Shown here piece after piece: positions 17,939 through 26,811 of a stretch of DNA of 64,000 nt (the stretch's first letter is position 1; the number at the start of each line of letters is the position of its first letter). The notes under the pieces are model-generated. The model ran no database searches. It worked only from the letters and a program-made list of their open reading frames with translations, and was not told where the DNA came from. Source of the stretch: Halobaculum magnesiiphilum (GTDB lineage Archaea > Halobacteriota > Halobacteria > Halobacteriales > Haloferacaceae); assembly GCF_019823105.1 (NCBI RefSeq), contig NZ_CP081960.1:62001-126000 (forward strand), given 5' to 3'. Position numbers and translations under genes: made by a program.

Positions 17939-18607
17939 CTACTGTGTCAGCGGTGAGCGCTCCGGGTCGATGTCGAGCGCGTCCTCGGCGAACCGCTTGA
18001 TGACCGTCCCCTCGGCACGGTGGAGCCGCTCGCTCGCCGTCGATTTCGCGATCCCCCGCCTGTCGGCTAACTCGGTCAGCGTCGTCTCGCGGGGGGTGTC
18101 GTAGTACCCCGACCGGATCGCCGCCGCGAGCAGCTCCCGTTGACCCTCGGTGAGGAGGTTCTCGGCGTCGATCGCGTCGTGGACGTACTCGACGGCGTAG
18201 TCCATCCCCATCGTCTCCAGCGCGGTCGCGAACGCTGAGAGCCTGTCGCGCGCTCCGGCGACCGTGAGCCGTGCGGTCCCCTCCGTGATCTCGACCGGGT
18301 ACTCCACCGGAAGCCGCGAGTCGCTCAGCGGTACCAGCAGGCGGGGATCCGTTGTCTCGACCCGGACGATCGCCTCGCGGACGTCCTCGGCGGCCCGCTG
18401 GAGTTCGACCTCGTCGACCCCATCCGCCGCCTCGATGTCCCGGACCACCTCCGGCGCGTCGTCGTCACGCAGCGCGACGAGCGCGACCCCGCCACGGTCG
18501 GTGGGTAGTACCGACAGCACAGACAGCGTCGCGTCCGGGTGTGACCGGGTCACCTGTCCGACCCAGACGTCCTCCGGGAGCGACACCTCGAGTCGCGCGC
18601 GAGCCAT
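17939..18607 (-). CDS. Bat-type (HTH_10) transcription regulator
   Basis: The 222-residue protein ends in an HTH of the bacterio-opsin-activator type: LLTEGQRELLAAAIRSGYYDT followed by TTLTELADRRGIAKSTASE and RLHRAEGTVIKRFAED. The N-terminal 150 residues form the usual alpha/beta ligand domain. Unlike DmsR and NarO it has no cysteines, so it is unlikely to be an Fe-S oxygen sensor. It starts six bases after the halocyanin stop and is co-transcribed with it, pointing to control of denitrification electron transfer. Confidence 0.85.
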   Translation of the reverse strand: MARARLEVSLPEDVWVGQVTRSHPDATLSVLSVLPTDRGGVALVALRDDDAPEVVRDIEAADGVDEVELQRAAEDVREAIVRVETTDPRLLVPLSDSRLPVEYPVEITEGTARLTVAGARDRLSAFATALETMGMDYAVEYVHDAIDAENLLTEGQRELLAAAIRSGYYDTPRETTLTELADRRGIAKSTASERLHRAEGTVIKRFAEDALDIDPERSPLTQ

Positions 18608-18613
18608 GTCGGG

Positions 18614-19417
18614 TCACCTCGCCCCGTCGTCTCGACGTTCCGCCGACTGGCTCCCGCCGTCGGCTCTGTACGCGCCCCCCGTGGCCTCTGCACTGTCCTC
18701 CCCGGACAGGAGGAGGAACAGCCCGAACACGAGCGGCGACAGCGCCGCGGCGATCCCGCCGCCGAGCACCAGCAATGCCGGCGCGTCGCCAACGCCGCCG
18801 GCTCCGCCTCCGCCGCCGCCGCCCGAACCCCCGGCGGCCGACTCGTTCGTCTCGTCGGCGGACTCGGTCGCGCTCGCCGTGCCGCTGCCGCCGTCGTCTC
18901 CGCCCGCTCCGTCGCCACTCCCGCCGTCGCCCGATCCGCCGACCTCGGCGTCGCCGACGACGACGGCGCCCTTCATCCCGAGCGCCTTGTGCGGGGTGCA
19001 GGCGTACCGGTAGATGCCGGCCTCCTCGAAGGTGTGCTCGAACGTATGTCCGGCATCGCCGACGAGTTCCGATTCGAAGGATCCGCCCCCTTCGGCGACG
19101 ACGTTGTGCGAGCTGCCGTTTCCGGTCCACTCCCACGTGACGGTGGTTCCGGGATCGACGCGGACGGCCGCGGGTCCGAACCCGTACGCGCCGCCGTTGG
19201 CCTGCGTACCGACTTCGACGGTCACCGAACTCGAGCCGGTCTCGTCGACGACGCCGTCGTAGTTGTCCACGTTCGAGAACCACTCCTCGAGCCCGCCGGA
19301 CGATTGTGCGGCCGCCGGGGCAGTCGCTGCCCCGCCAGCGGCGGCAGCGACGCCACCCGCAAGCGCTGTTCGAAGCACGTTTCGCCGCGACATCGATGAT
19401 GTTCCGGACTCCGTCAT
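18614..19417 (-). CDS. Halocyanin (membrane-anchored blue copper protein)
   Basis: This small copper protein shuttles electrons on the outer membrane face, most likely to NirK. ATG 19417 gives 267 residues with a Tat signal (SRRNVLR, residues 10-16) and cleavage near AAAQS. The cupredoxin domain has all four type 1 ligands: H104 (SSHNVV), C140 and H143 (YACTPHK) and M148 (ALGMKG). A long acidic Ser/Gly-rich linker and a poly-Gly stretch lead to a C-terminal membrane helix (about 222-248), so it is tethered from the C-terminus. A TATA-like CATTATCA is about 25-30 bases upstream. The HTH regulator follows in the same operon. Confidence 0.92.
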   Translation of the reverse strand: MTESGTSSMSRRNVLRTALAGGVAAAAGGAATAPAAAQSSGGLEEWFSNVDNYDGVVDETGSSSVTVEVGTQANGGAYGFGPAAVRVDPGTTVTWEWTGNGSSHNVVAEGGGSFESELVGDAGHTFEHTFEEAGIYRYACTPHKALGMKGAVVVGDAEVGGSGDGGSGDGAGGDDGGSGTASATESADETNESAAGGSGGGGGGGAGGVGDAPALLVLGGGIAAALSPLVFGLFLLLSGEDSAEATGGAYRADGGSQSAERRDDGAR

Positions 19418-19614
19418 ACATGTTCGAGTTGTGTTTGGGTGATAATGTGAGACTGCGCTGGATCCCAACGACTGGGAACGAGCGATAGCGGACGTTTCCG
19501 GGCCGGTCACTCGGGTCGACGTTCGGACTCGGGTCGGATCTCGCGTCGTCGAAGGAACGCCGGAGTCGGTTCCAGGACACGCGACTTTAACCCCGCCGAG
19601 CCACCAGAACCGGT

Positions 19615-19704
19615 ATGCGCGGATACGACCCCGAGCGGCGGGATCGAACGGCGGGGTATGGGGCCGGGAGCGACGGGGCGGCGGACACGGGGTGGACCCG
19701 GTGA
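19615..19704 (+). CDS. Possible 29-residue leader ORF coupled to the tetrapeptide-repeat gene
   Basis: ATG 19615 lies about 25-30 bases after GACTTTAA, the only TATA-like element here, so a leaderless mRNA would begin at or near this codon. The ORF (MRGYDPERRDRT...) ends in a TGA that overlaps GTG 19701, an in-frame start of the repeat protein (GTGA). This fits translational coupling by a short basic leader peptide. Coding by itself is unproven. Confidence 0.35.
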   Translation: MRGYDPERRDRTAGYGAGSDGAADTGWTR

Positions 19705-20576
19705 ACCCGAACCGCGTCGACTCGGTCGTCGACCTCACGTACGGGCTCCTGATCGCGTTGGCCGTCGGACTGATCCTCGTGCTCGGCACGGAGGTGGGCG
19801 TCGCGTTCGGGCTGGGCGTGATCGTCTCCTACGTTCTCCACATCGCCTGGAAGATGGCCCGATTCGACCCCCAGTGGATGACGACCGAGGTCCAGCAGAC
19901 GGTCGAGCAGACGGTCGCGGACACCGTCGACGAGACCGTTCAGGACGTCGAACGGTCGGTCGCGGAGACGGTCGACGAATCCGTCGGTGAAACGGTCGAG
20001 GAGAAGGTGGGCGAGACGGTGGAGGAGAAGGTCGGTGAAACGGTCGAGAAGACGGTCGGGGAGACGGTCGAGGAAACGGTCGCGGATACCGTGGACAAGA
20101 CGGTGGAGGAGACGGTCGACAAGACGGTGGAGGAGACGGTCGACAAGACGGTGGAAGCGAAGGTGGGCGAGACGGTAGACGAGACAGTGGGCGAGACGGT
20201 CGAGAAGACCGTCGACGAGACTGTCGAGAAGACGGTAGACGAAACGATGGAGGAGAAGGTGGGTGAAACGGTCGAGAAGACGGTGGAGGAGACGGTCGAC
20301 AAAACGGTGGAGGAGAAGGTGGGCGAGACGGTGGAGAAGACGGTGGAGGAAACGGTCGAGAAGACGATGGAGGAGAAGATGGGCGAAACGGTGGAGGAGG
20401 CGGTCGAGCGGTCGGTCGGAGAGCAACTGGGCGAGGGCGGTGACGCGGACGACGATGCCGAAAGCGACGCGGACGAAGACGTTGACGACACCGAGGGTGA
20501 AGCCGCCGACAGCGACGGGAAGGAGGACGTCGAGGGAACGGAGGACGAGGAGGACGGGTCGACTGACACGAGATAA
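19692..20576 (+). CDS. Membrane-anchored protein with about 45 tetrapeptide (E-T-V-x) repeats
   Basis: I do not recognise a named family. The protein (294 residues from GTG 19692, or three fewer from GTG 19701) has two short membrane helices (about 17-53), a short basic stretch, then from about residue 65 to 247 a nearly perfect four-residue repeat of the type ETVE-KTVE-ETVD-KTVG. It ends in a very acidic tail (248-294). Val at every fourth position between charged residues suggests a long charged helix or coiled coil projecting from the membrane. On the coding strand it is a 12-base tandem repeat. The charged, repetitive rod recalls stress or spacer proteins, but no function can be assigned. 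Confidence 0.75.
   Translation: MDPVNPNRVDSVVDLTYGLLIALAVGLILVLGTEVGVAFGLGVIVSYVLHIAWKMARFDPQWMTTEVQQTVEQTVADTVDETVQDVERSVAETVDESVGETVEEKVGETVEEKVGETVEKTVGETVEETVADTVDKTVEETVDKTVEETVDKTVEAKVGETVDETVGETVEKTVDETVEKTVDETMEEKVGETVEKTVEETVDKTVEEKVGETVEKTVEETVEKTMEEKMGETVEEAVERSVGEQLGEGGDADDDAESDADEDVDDTEGEAADSDGKEDVEGTEDEEDGSTDTR
19884..20432 (+). repeat. 12-base tandem repeat region inside the membrane-anchored repeat gene
   Basis: About 45 imperfect copies of a 12-base unit (consensus GAGACGGTCGAG / AAGACGGTGGAG) encode the tetrapeptide repeat. Codon choice varies between copies (ACG is constant; GTC/GTG and GAG/GAA alternate), so the array is not recent. The opposite strand is also open, which is a by-product of the repeat. 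Confidence 0.9.
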
Positions 20577-20621
20577 CGAGAGAGCAAGGCCTTAGGGCGC
20601 ACGACCATTAGTACAGGTAAT

Positions 20622-21803
20622 ATGGTGGAGCTACTCCTTCTCGTCGGCGTGCTCGTCGCGATGTTCGTCGGCTACAACATCGGCGGATCGACGACGGGCC
20701 CCGCGTTCGGGCCCGCCGTGGGTGCAGGTGCGGTGTCGAAGTCGACGGCGGCCGCGTTGATGACGACGTTCTTCTTCGTCGGGGCGTGGACGATCGGCAG
20801 ACGCGTCGTCGACACGCTCGGCTCGGATCTGGTCACGGCACCCGGCGTGTTCACGCTGGAGACGAGCATCGGCGTCCTGTTCTTCATCGGGCTGGCGCTG
20901 TTCGTCGGCAACGTCTTCGGCGTGCCCGCCTCGACGTCGATGACGGCCGTCGGCGCCATCGCCGGGCTGGGCGTCGCGAACAACGCCCTCGACTGGGAGG
21001 TCATGGGCGGGATCGTGATCTGGTGGGTCGTCGCCCCGGTCATCGGCTTTTGGGTGTCGCTCATCATCGGCCGCTACTTCTACGCCCGGCTCGACGGCCT
21101 GCTCGCGATGGACGAGTCCGACGGTGCGGTGCTCGACGTCGATCGGTCCGGAGGGTTCGTGCCGAGCGTGTCGATCAGCGACGACGCGAGCCGACGCGAG
21201 GTCGTCGGCGTCGCGGCCGTCATCGCGATCGGCTGTCTGATGGCGTTCAGCTCCGGCACCTCGAACATCGCGAACGCCATCGCACCGCTGGTCGGCGCGG
21301 GAGCGTTGGAGATGAATCCCGGCATCCTCATCGGCGGGCTCGCCGTCGGGATCGGCTCGTTCACGATCGCACGCCGGACGCTGGAGACCATGGGCAGCGA
21401 CATCACCGAGCTCCCGTTGACGGCCGCGATCGTCGTCGCGACGATATCCGCGGCGCTCGTGGTGTTCCTCTCGTTCATCGGCATCCCCGCGAGCTTCGTC
21501 GTCATCGCCACGATGTCGATCGTCGGCCTGGGGTGGGGGCGTGCCACCCGCCCGATCACCGTCTCGGACGCCGTCCGCGGCGAAACGGAGGAGACGCCGC
21601 CGGTGTCGGTGCACGCGCTCGCCGCCGACGGCGACGGCGAGACGGCACCCGCCATCGGCGAGGAGGACCCGGCGGACATCCCCACGCCCGGCGAACTGTT
21701 CGACCCTGCGACGACCGCTCGCGTCGTCGTCATGCAGAACGTCGTCCCGCTCATCTCGACGGTCGGCGCGTTCCTCACCTTCCGGTACGCACCGTTCTTC
21801 TGA
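20622..21803 (+). CDS. PiT-family inorganic phosphate transporter
   Basis: The 393-residue membrane protein carries the duplicated PHO4/PiT signature: GYNIGGSTTGPAFGPAVGAG near the N-terminus and FSSGTSNIANAIAPLVGAGA in the second half. About ten helices flank a central acidic loop (about 155-185), and an acidic cytoplasmic loop precedes the last helix. It would take up phosphate with a cation. The canonical ANDxANxxG motif is modified (YNIGGSTTG, TSNIANAIA), as in other haloarchaeal members. ATG 20622 is the first in frame, 45 bases after the repeat gene. Confidence 0.87.
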   Translation: MVELLLLVGVLVAMFVGYNIGGSTTGPAFGPAVGAGAVSKSTAAALMTTFFFVGAWTIGRRVVDTLGSDLVTAPGVFTLETSIGVLFFIGLALFVGNVFGVPASTSMTAVGAIAGLGVANNALDWEVMGGIVIWWVVAPVIGFWVSLIIGRYFYARLDGLLAMDESDGAVLDVDRSGGFVPSVSISDDASRREVVGVAAVIAIGCLMAFSSGTSNIANAIAPLVGAGALEMNPGILIGGLAVGIGSFTIARRTLETMGSDITELPLTAAIVVATISAALVVFLSFIGIPASFVVIATMSIVGLGWGRATRPITVSDAVRGETEETPPVSVHALAADGDGETAPAIGEEDPADIPTPGELFDPATTARVVVMQNVVPLISTVGAFLTFRYAPFF

Positions 21804-21856
21804 CTCGAATCGACAGCTTTCGGCAAGCCTAAAAACCTCCGTCGATAGCGTCCGGT

Positions 21857-22555
21857 ATGGACCAACGGTCGTACACCCTCGACGACGTGAGCGTCGTCAT
21901 GGGGGCGTACAACGAGGCGGAGGCGATCGGCCCGGTACTCGACGACATCGACGCGGCGACGGACGGACGCGCCGAGGTCGTCGTGGTCGACAGCTCCGAC
22001 GACGGCACCGCCGACATCGCCCGCGAACGCGGCGCACGCGTCGTCGACCAGCCCCCAAGCGGCTACGGCGCGGCGGTTCGTCGCGCGCTGTATGAGGCGA
22101 GCAACCCGGTCCGGATCACGACCGACTGCGACGGCACCTACCCGATGGAGCGGATCCCGGACTTCCTCGCGCTGATCAACGACGGGTACGACGTGGTCAG
22201 CGGCGACCGACTCTACCACGGCGCCGACACGATGCCGGCGATGAACCGCCTCGGCAACCGGCTGTTCGCTGGCGTCGCGAGCGCGCTCGGCGGCCACACG
22301 CTCTACGACGTGACGACGGGCATGCGCGCGTACCACGAGGACGTGATCGACTCGATCCAGTGGACGGAGAACACCGGTCTGTCCGCGGAACTGTTGATCC
22401 GTCCGGCGATGCGTGGCTACCGGATCCGCCAGGAGCCGATCGCCTACGACGAACGGCTCGGCGAGACGAAGCTCGACCCGTTCTCCGGCGGCGCCGAGAT
22501 CGGCAAGTCGATCCTGAAGTGCTGTCTCGAAGAGCGGGCCAGGCAACTCCTGTAG
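21857..22555 (+). CDS. Family 2 glycosyltransferase (DPM1/AglJ-like, soluble)
   Basis: The 232-residue protein has the GT-A fold signatures VVMGAYNEAEAIGPVLDDI, VVVVDSSDDGTADIA, and a TDCDGTYP metal-binding motif, followed by VSGDRL and GMRAYHED. Closest in layout to polyprenyl-phosphate hexose synthases, which charge dolichyl phosphate from a nucleotide sugar for N-glycosylation. It lacks the C-terminal membrane helices of longer relatives, so it would be peripheral. A CCTAAAAACC TATA-like element is about 25 bases upstream of the ATG, giving a leaderless transcript. Sugar specificity cannot be read. Confidence 0.85.
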   Translation: MDQRSYTLDDVSVVMGAYNEAEAIGPVLDDIDAATDGRAEVVVVDSSDDGTADIARERGARVVDQPPSGYGAAVRRALYEASNPVRITTDCDGTYPMERIPDFLALINDGYDVVSGDRLYHGADTMPAMNRLGNRLFAGVASALGGHTLYDVTTGMRAYHEDVIDSIQWTENTGLSAELLIRPAMRGYRIRQEPIAYDERLGETKLDPFSGGAEIGKSILKCCLEERARQLL

Positions 22556-22643
22556 GTTGGCAGGGACCCAGCGTCCGGCTTCGTCGCTCGGTGTCGGAGC
22601 CGGACCGAACGTGTCGACATCCGATCTCGATGGTGTACCCGAC

Positions 22644-22655
22644 GTGAACGTTCAC
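22644..22655 (+). promoter_or_regulatory. Palindrome GTGAACGTTCAC upstream of the 22707 gene
   Basis: A perfect 12-base palindrome lies about 20 bases before a GATAGGTATC TATA-like element and 52 bases before GTG 22707. Position fits an activator or upstream repressor site. No regulator is assigned. Confidence 0.3.
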
Positions 22656-22706
22656 TGTACGCACCGATAGGTATCTTCGTGTTGTCGAGCCGATAGGTGG
22701 TTCCGA

Positions 22707-23855
22707 GTGTCCCTGCACGCGGTCGAAGACGTCGACGACGCGTACCGTGCGACGAAAGCGCTGTTGTGGCCCGTCGATCGCAGTGCCTGGGTCAAACTCG
22801 CCGTGATCGTCCTGTTCGCGGCCGGTCCCGGAGGCGGGTTCGGCGGGGTCCAGACGTCCGCGCCGATCGAGGGCGGCGGGCCAGGGGGCGGTCCGGGGGT
22901 GGAACTCCCCGGCGGTGTTCAGCTCCCGGCGACGATCGGCGGGGCGGAGTGGCTCGTCATCGCCACGATCGTCGTCGTCGGCTCGGTTATCGTGCTCGGA
23001 ACGCTGTTCATCGGTTCGGTCATGGAGTTCGTTCTCGTGGAGTCGTTACGGAAGGAGACGGTCTCCCTGCGCGAGTACTGGGGGCGTCGGTGGCCACAGG
23101 GGGTGCGGCTGTTCGGGTTCCGGCTGCTGCTCGGCCTCGTAGGACTCGGGAGCCTCGCGGTCGCCGCTGCGCTGGTCGTCGCCCCGTTCGTGTTCGACGG
23201 CGGGGATGGGCTCGCGGTCCCGATCCTCACGGTTCTGGCGGTGGTACCCTTCATCGGTGCGCTGGGACTCCTCACCGGCCTGATCGACGGCTTCACGACC
23301 GTGTTCGTGGTCCCGATCATGATCCGCGAGGAGCGGACGCTGCTGGGTGCTTGGGGGCGGCTCTGGTCGACGATAACCGCCAACCCGTGGCAGTATCTCG
23401 CGTACGTCGGAGTGAGCGTCGTGTTGTCCGTCGTCGGCGGGGTCCTCGCGTCGGTGGCCGTCGGCGTCGGCGCGGTGGCGCTGTTGATCCCGTTCGGGCT
23501 GCTCGCGGCCGTCGGGGTCCTCGTGGCGACGGCGAGCGAGCTGCTGGGCATCGGGATCGTCGTGTTCGCTGCGCTGCTGTTCGGACTCGCCCTGATCGCG
23601 GTCGCCGCCCTCGTGCAGGTGCCCCTCGTCGTCTACCTCCGCTATTACGCGCTGCTCGTCCTCGGGGACATCGAGGAGTCGCTCGACCTGATCGCCGACC
23701 GGCGCGCGGCCGTCCGGGCCGCCGGCGGTGGCGGTACCGTTGCCGAGGGTGGTGGCGGTACCGTTGCCGAAGGCGGTGGCAGTACCGTTGCCGAGGGCGG
23801 CGACGACGCCTCCGACGACACGGAAAACGGAACGGCCGACACCGACGAGAACTGA
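22707..23855 (+). CDS. Polytopic membrane protein (DUF7544-like), repeat-tailed
   Basis: The 382-residue protein starts at GTG 22707 with an amphipathic segment (AVEDVDDAYRATKALLWPVD) typical of a haloarchaeal membrane family I associate with DUF7544. About six hydrophobic helices follow, with a Gly-rich loop in the first 70 residues. The C-terminus after residue 335 is a cytoplasmic-looking tail with three copies of an eight-residue Gly-rich repeat and an acidic end. No catalytic motif is visible and function is unknown. Confidence 0.65.
   Translation: MSLHAVEDVDDAYRATKALLWPVDRSAWVKLAVIVLFAAGPGGGFGGVQTSAPIEGGGPGGGPGVELPGGVQLPATIGGAEWLVIATIVVVGSVIVLGTLFIGSVMEFVLVESLRKETVSLREYWGRRWPQGVRLFGFRLLLGLVGLGSLAVAAALVVAPFVFDGGDGLAVPILTVLAVVPFIGALGLLTGLIDGFTTVFVVPIMIREERTLLGAWGRLWSTITANPWQYLAYVGVSVVLSVVGGVLASVAVGVGAVALLIPFGLLAAVGVLVATASELLGIGIVVFAALLFGLALIAVAALVQVPLVVYLRYYALLVLGDIEESLDLIADRRAAVRAAGGGGTVAEGGGGTVAEGGGSTVAEGGDDASDDTENGTADTDEN
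23724..23795 (+). repeat. Three tandem 24-base units (GGGGTVAE)
   Basis: Three head-to-tail copies encode GGGGTVAE with one Ser substitution in the third copy. They differ by only a few bases, so the expansion is fairly recent. They lie in the tail of the polytopic membrane protein. Confidence 0.85.
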
Positions 23856-23899
23856 GCGGGAAGCCGATCGTCCATCAGGGCGATCCGGGCCACGAACGT

Positions 23900-24706
23900 C
23901 TACGCGACGACGAGCGCCAGCGAGACGGCGACGAACACGACGTGCGTCGCAGCGTGTCCGACCATCGCGGCTTCGAGGCTGTGGCGCCAGTACAGCCAGC
24001 CGTAGGCGATCCCGCCGAGCGAGTTGCCGAGCACGACGAACGCGATCACGGACGGCGTCAGCGACCCGTACAGCGTCGCGGCCGTCGGGAGGTGGCCGAC
24101 ACCGAAGAGGACGGCCGACGCGAGGATCGCCGCCCACGCGACGCCGGGGGTCAGTTCACCTCGCGCGCCACCGGTCATCCACCGTCCGATCGCCGCCAGC
24201 GCCGACATGAGTCCCCACCGGAGCAGCAGCTCCTCGGCGATCCCGCCGTATAGGAACCGCAACGGCACGGCCGCGAGCACGCTTCGAACCGTCGCGCCCT
24301 CGCCGGAGACGGAGCCTGCGGGGCCGAGCAGCCACCCGGCGAGAAGCAGCGCAACGCCCGCGATTCCGCCCAGCCCGAGTGCGGGGCGAAGCTCGGATCG
24401 GAAGCCGGCCCACGCGCCGTCTCCGCCGTCGGCCCACTCGCGGACGCGCGACTTGAGGCCGACGCGCGGGGCGGCGACGAGCCCGACCGCAACCGCGACG
24501 CCCAGGAGGACGGCCGGCTGGATGGACACGAGCGCCAGTGCGACGACGGGGGACAGCTCCGACAGCGGCGCCGGTAGCCCGCCGCCGGCGACCGCGGTGG
24601 CCGAGGCCGCGATCACGCCGACGAGACCGAGGCAGAACAGCGCGCCGAACCGCCGGTGAGCGCCGGCGTCGGGACGGAGTGACGAGCGGGTGGGCAACGG
24701 GAGCAT
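23900..24706 (-). CDS. CPBP-family intramembrane metalloprotease (CAAX protease-like)
   Basis: The 268-residue membrane protein has about seven helices. It carries the three CPBP/Abi motifs: GGIAEELLLRWGLM (paired Glu and Arg), FGVGHLP (His) and HAATHVVF (His), which form the intramembrane catalytic site in family members. Roles range from prenyl-protein processing to bacteriocin immunity and sigma-factor release; in haloarchaea most are uncharacterised. It stands alone, convergent with the repeat-tailed membrane gene. Confidence 0.85.
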   Translation of the reverse strand: MLPLPTRSSLRPDAGAHRRFGALFCLGLVGVIAASATAVAGGGLPAPLSELSPVVALALVSIQPAVLLGVAVAVGLVAAPRVGLKSRVREWADGGDGAWAGFRSELRPALGLGGIAGVALLLAGWLLGPAGSVSGEGATVRSVLAAVPLRFLYGGIAEELLLRWGLMSALAAIGRWMTGGARGELTPGVAWAAILASAVLFGVGHLPTAATLYGSLTPSVIAFVVLGNSLGGIAYGWLYWRHSLEAAMVGHAATHVVFVAVSLALVVA

Positions 24707-24807
24707 GGCCGAACGACCGCCGGTCGGGAACGTAAAACCACCACCGAGATGTCACGGCTTCCGACGCCCCGGCTCGGCGTCCCGAGCGCGCGGCGAACGT
24801 TCGACGA

Positions 24808-26691
24808 TCACTCGGAGTTGACGGGTTTGGCGGCTGCCTCAGTCGGTTGCGGCAACTGTATCTCGAAGGTCGAATCGTCGGTGTCCACGACGAGGTCGCC
24901 GTCCGATTTGTTGACCGTCCACTCAAGACACCAGAGCGCGAGCCCTTCCGCGTGCTTCTTCGGCGTCACCTCCCCCCGCATGACGGCCTCAGCATCCATG
25001 TCGGGAAGCCCGTCCCGGTTGTCGGTGACCTCGAGAACGACGGGGTTTCGACCGGACCCGTTCGGGTTTCGATCGGGTCCGTCCGTCGACTCGCGTGTGA
25101 TCTCGACTTCGATCTCGACACGTCCGTCGTTGTGTTCGATCACCTCCTCGACGACGTCGGCGACGGCCGTCGGGAGCGTTGGCACCCCCGCAACCGTCGG
25201 CGACGAGTCGTCGACCTCGAGCACGACGGCGGAGTCGGGCCAAGCCGCACGGAGTCCATCAAACTCGACGGATAGCTTCGCCGCGATGTCGATCGACCGT
25301 CGTTCGGCGTCTCCCGCCGCGACCAGGTTCTTGATACGCTTTGTTCTGTCCGAGAGCGTCGCGAGAGCCCACGCCGTCTCGTGGACCTTCTCGAGTTCGG
25401 CCCGCGTCTGCTCGTCGTCGACGTCCTCCGCGACGGACCTCACGCGACCCGCGATCACGTTGACGTCGTTGCGAACGTTGTGTCGGAGCACTCGATTCAG
25501 TACGTCGATCATCGTCGACCGCTCCGCGAGTTCCTCGTTCGACGCCTCGAGCGCCCGCTTCGTCGCCTGTATCTCCTCGAACTGCCGGTTGAGGGTGTCT
25601 CGCGTCGACGCGAGCCGCCTGTTGAGGTCGCCGAACTCGTCGCGACGCTCGGTGTCGAAGCGTACGTCGTAGTTCCCCCGTTCGAGTTCCTTCGTCCGCG
25701 TGCCGAGGCTCGACAGCGCACTGGTCACGTCGGCCCCGAGCACGAGGATCACGGTCGATACCCCGCCGACCGCGATCAGCCCGACGACGCCGATCCACGT
25801 TCTCGCCCGTCTGGTTATCGCGTACGCCTCGGCGGCGGGCGCGTGTTCGATCACGACCCAGTCGGTGTTCGCCACCGGCGCGTACGCGGCGACGTACTCC
25901 CCCCGGCCGTCCGGTCCTCGGTACGTCGAGCTACGGACGAACCCGTTCTCGCCGTCGAGACCGCTGTTCACTACCGGGGCCCGAAGTACCTGATCCCGAT
26001 ACTGTCGTAGCGTCGCGGACCGATCGTCGGCGAACACAACCGTCCCGTTGGAGTCGACGACCCGCGTGAACCCGCCGTCAACCGGGTGATCGAACCGTTC
26101 GAACACGCCCGAGGTGTCGATCGTCACCACGAGGACGTGCCCCGGGTTGTGTCTGATCGGCGTGAGGTAGCCGATCACGGTCGTCCCGTTCGACGAGCGG
26201 TACGGCTCCGTAGTCCGCACGTCTTCGAAGCCGTCGAACGCGAACTCCTCCTCCCACGGCAACGACCGAACGGCCGTCCCCTCCAACTCCCGATCCGCGT
26301 CCACCTCGACGGTGAGGCTGCGCCTATCGATCACGTACACGTCGACGATTCGGGTTTCCTTCGTGTCCGCGCGTTGCTTGAGGAGGTATCCTCGAACGGC
26401 GTGATCGCTCCCGTTCGCGAACACCGAGTCGGCGGAAACCACCCGTGTCACCAGTCGGTTCTGTCCGTTCCACTCGGCGAGCTCGCCCGCCTCGGCATCC
26501 GCCGCAGCGGTCATCGACCGTTCGACGTTCTCGTCCAGCACCGCCCCGAGTTGGACGTACAGTCCCAGGATGACGACGCCGACGATGACGAGCACGGTGA
26601 TGAGGGCGGTAGCCAGCTTTCGCCGATACGAGGCGCGAACCAGCCCGACGACGTGACGGATCCCGGGCACCGAGCGGATCGACTCACGCAT
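24808..26691 (-). CDS. Transmembrane sensor histidine kinase (dCache-HAMP type)
   Basis: The 627-residue protein has a membrane helix at about 25-47, an extracytoplasmic domain of about 250 residues in Cache style (FDGFEDVRTTEPYRSSNGTT, ANTDWVVIEHAPAAEAYAI), a second helix (about 298-320) and a HAMP linker (RTKELERGNYDVRF). A coiled-coil leads to the H-box (NRVLRHNVRNDVNVIAG) and an ATPase domain with VEEVIEHNDG and VTDNRDGLPD. The GL motif near the end (GLALWCLEWTV) is degenerate. It is downstream of an orphan betaine-type binding protein gene on the same strand, so the binding protein may deliver its ligand to this sensor. No receiver domain is nearby. Confidence 0.87.
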   Translation of the reverse strand: MRESIRSVPGIRHVVGLVRASYRRKLATALITVLVIVGVVILGLYVQLGAVLDENVERSMTAAADAEAGELAEWNGQNRLVTRVVSADSVFANGSDHAVRGYLLKQRADTKETRIVDVYVIDRRSLTVEVDADRELEGTAVRSLPWEEEFAFDGFEDVRTTEPYRSSNGTTVIGYLTPIRHNPGHVLVVTIDTSGVFERFDHPVDGGFTRVVDSNGTVVFADDRSATLRQYRDQVLRAPVVNSGLDGENGFVRSSTYRGPDGRGEYVAAYAPVANTDWVVIEHAPAAEAYAITRRARTWIGVVGLIAVGGVSTVILVLGADVTSALSSLGTRTKELERGNYDVRFDTERRDEFGDLNRRLASTRDTLNRQFEEIQATKRALEASNEELAERSTMIDVLNRVLRHNVRNDVNVIAGRVRSVAEDVDDEQTRAELEKVHETAWALATLSDRTKRIKNLVAAGDAERRSIDIAAKLSVEFDGLRAAWPDSAVVLEVDDSSPTVAGVPTLPTAVADVVEEVIEHNDGRVEIEVEITRESTDGPDRNPNGSGRNPVVLEVTDNRDGLPDMDAEAVMRGEVTPKKHAEGLALWCLEWTVNKSDGDLVVDTDDSTFEIQLPQPTEAAAKPVNSE

Positions 26692-26811
26692 TCGCGATCA
26701 CCCCGCACGTGTGGCCGGCTCGTGCGACTGTCCGCCGAGCCCGTATGACCCCGTCGTCGCCCGGCGAGTCACGCACGGCGCTCGGTCCGCGACCGTCCGA
26801 ACGTCGTCCGC

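Noticed and set aside
19587-20426. Minus-strand frame of 279 codons over the repeat region
   Set aside because: It is the mirror of the 12-base repeat (low-complexity L-H-R pattern). The plus strand has membrane helices, a promoter and an acidic tail.
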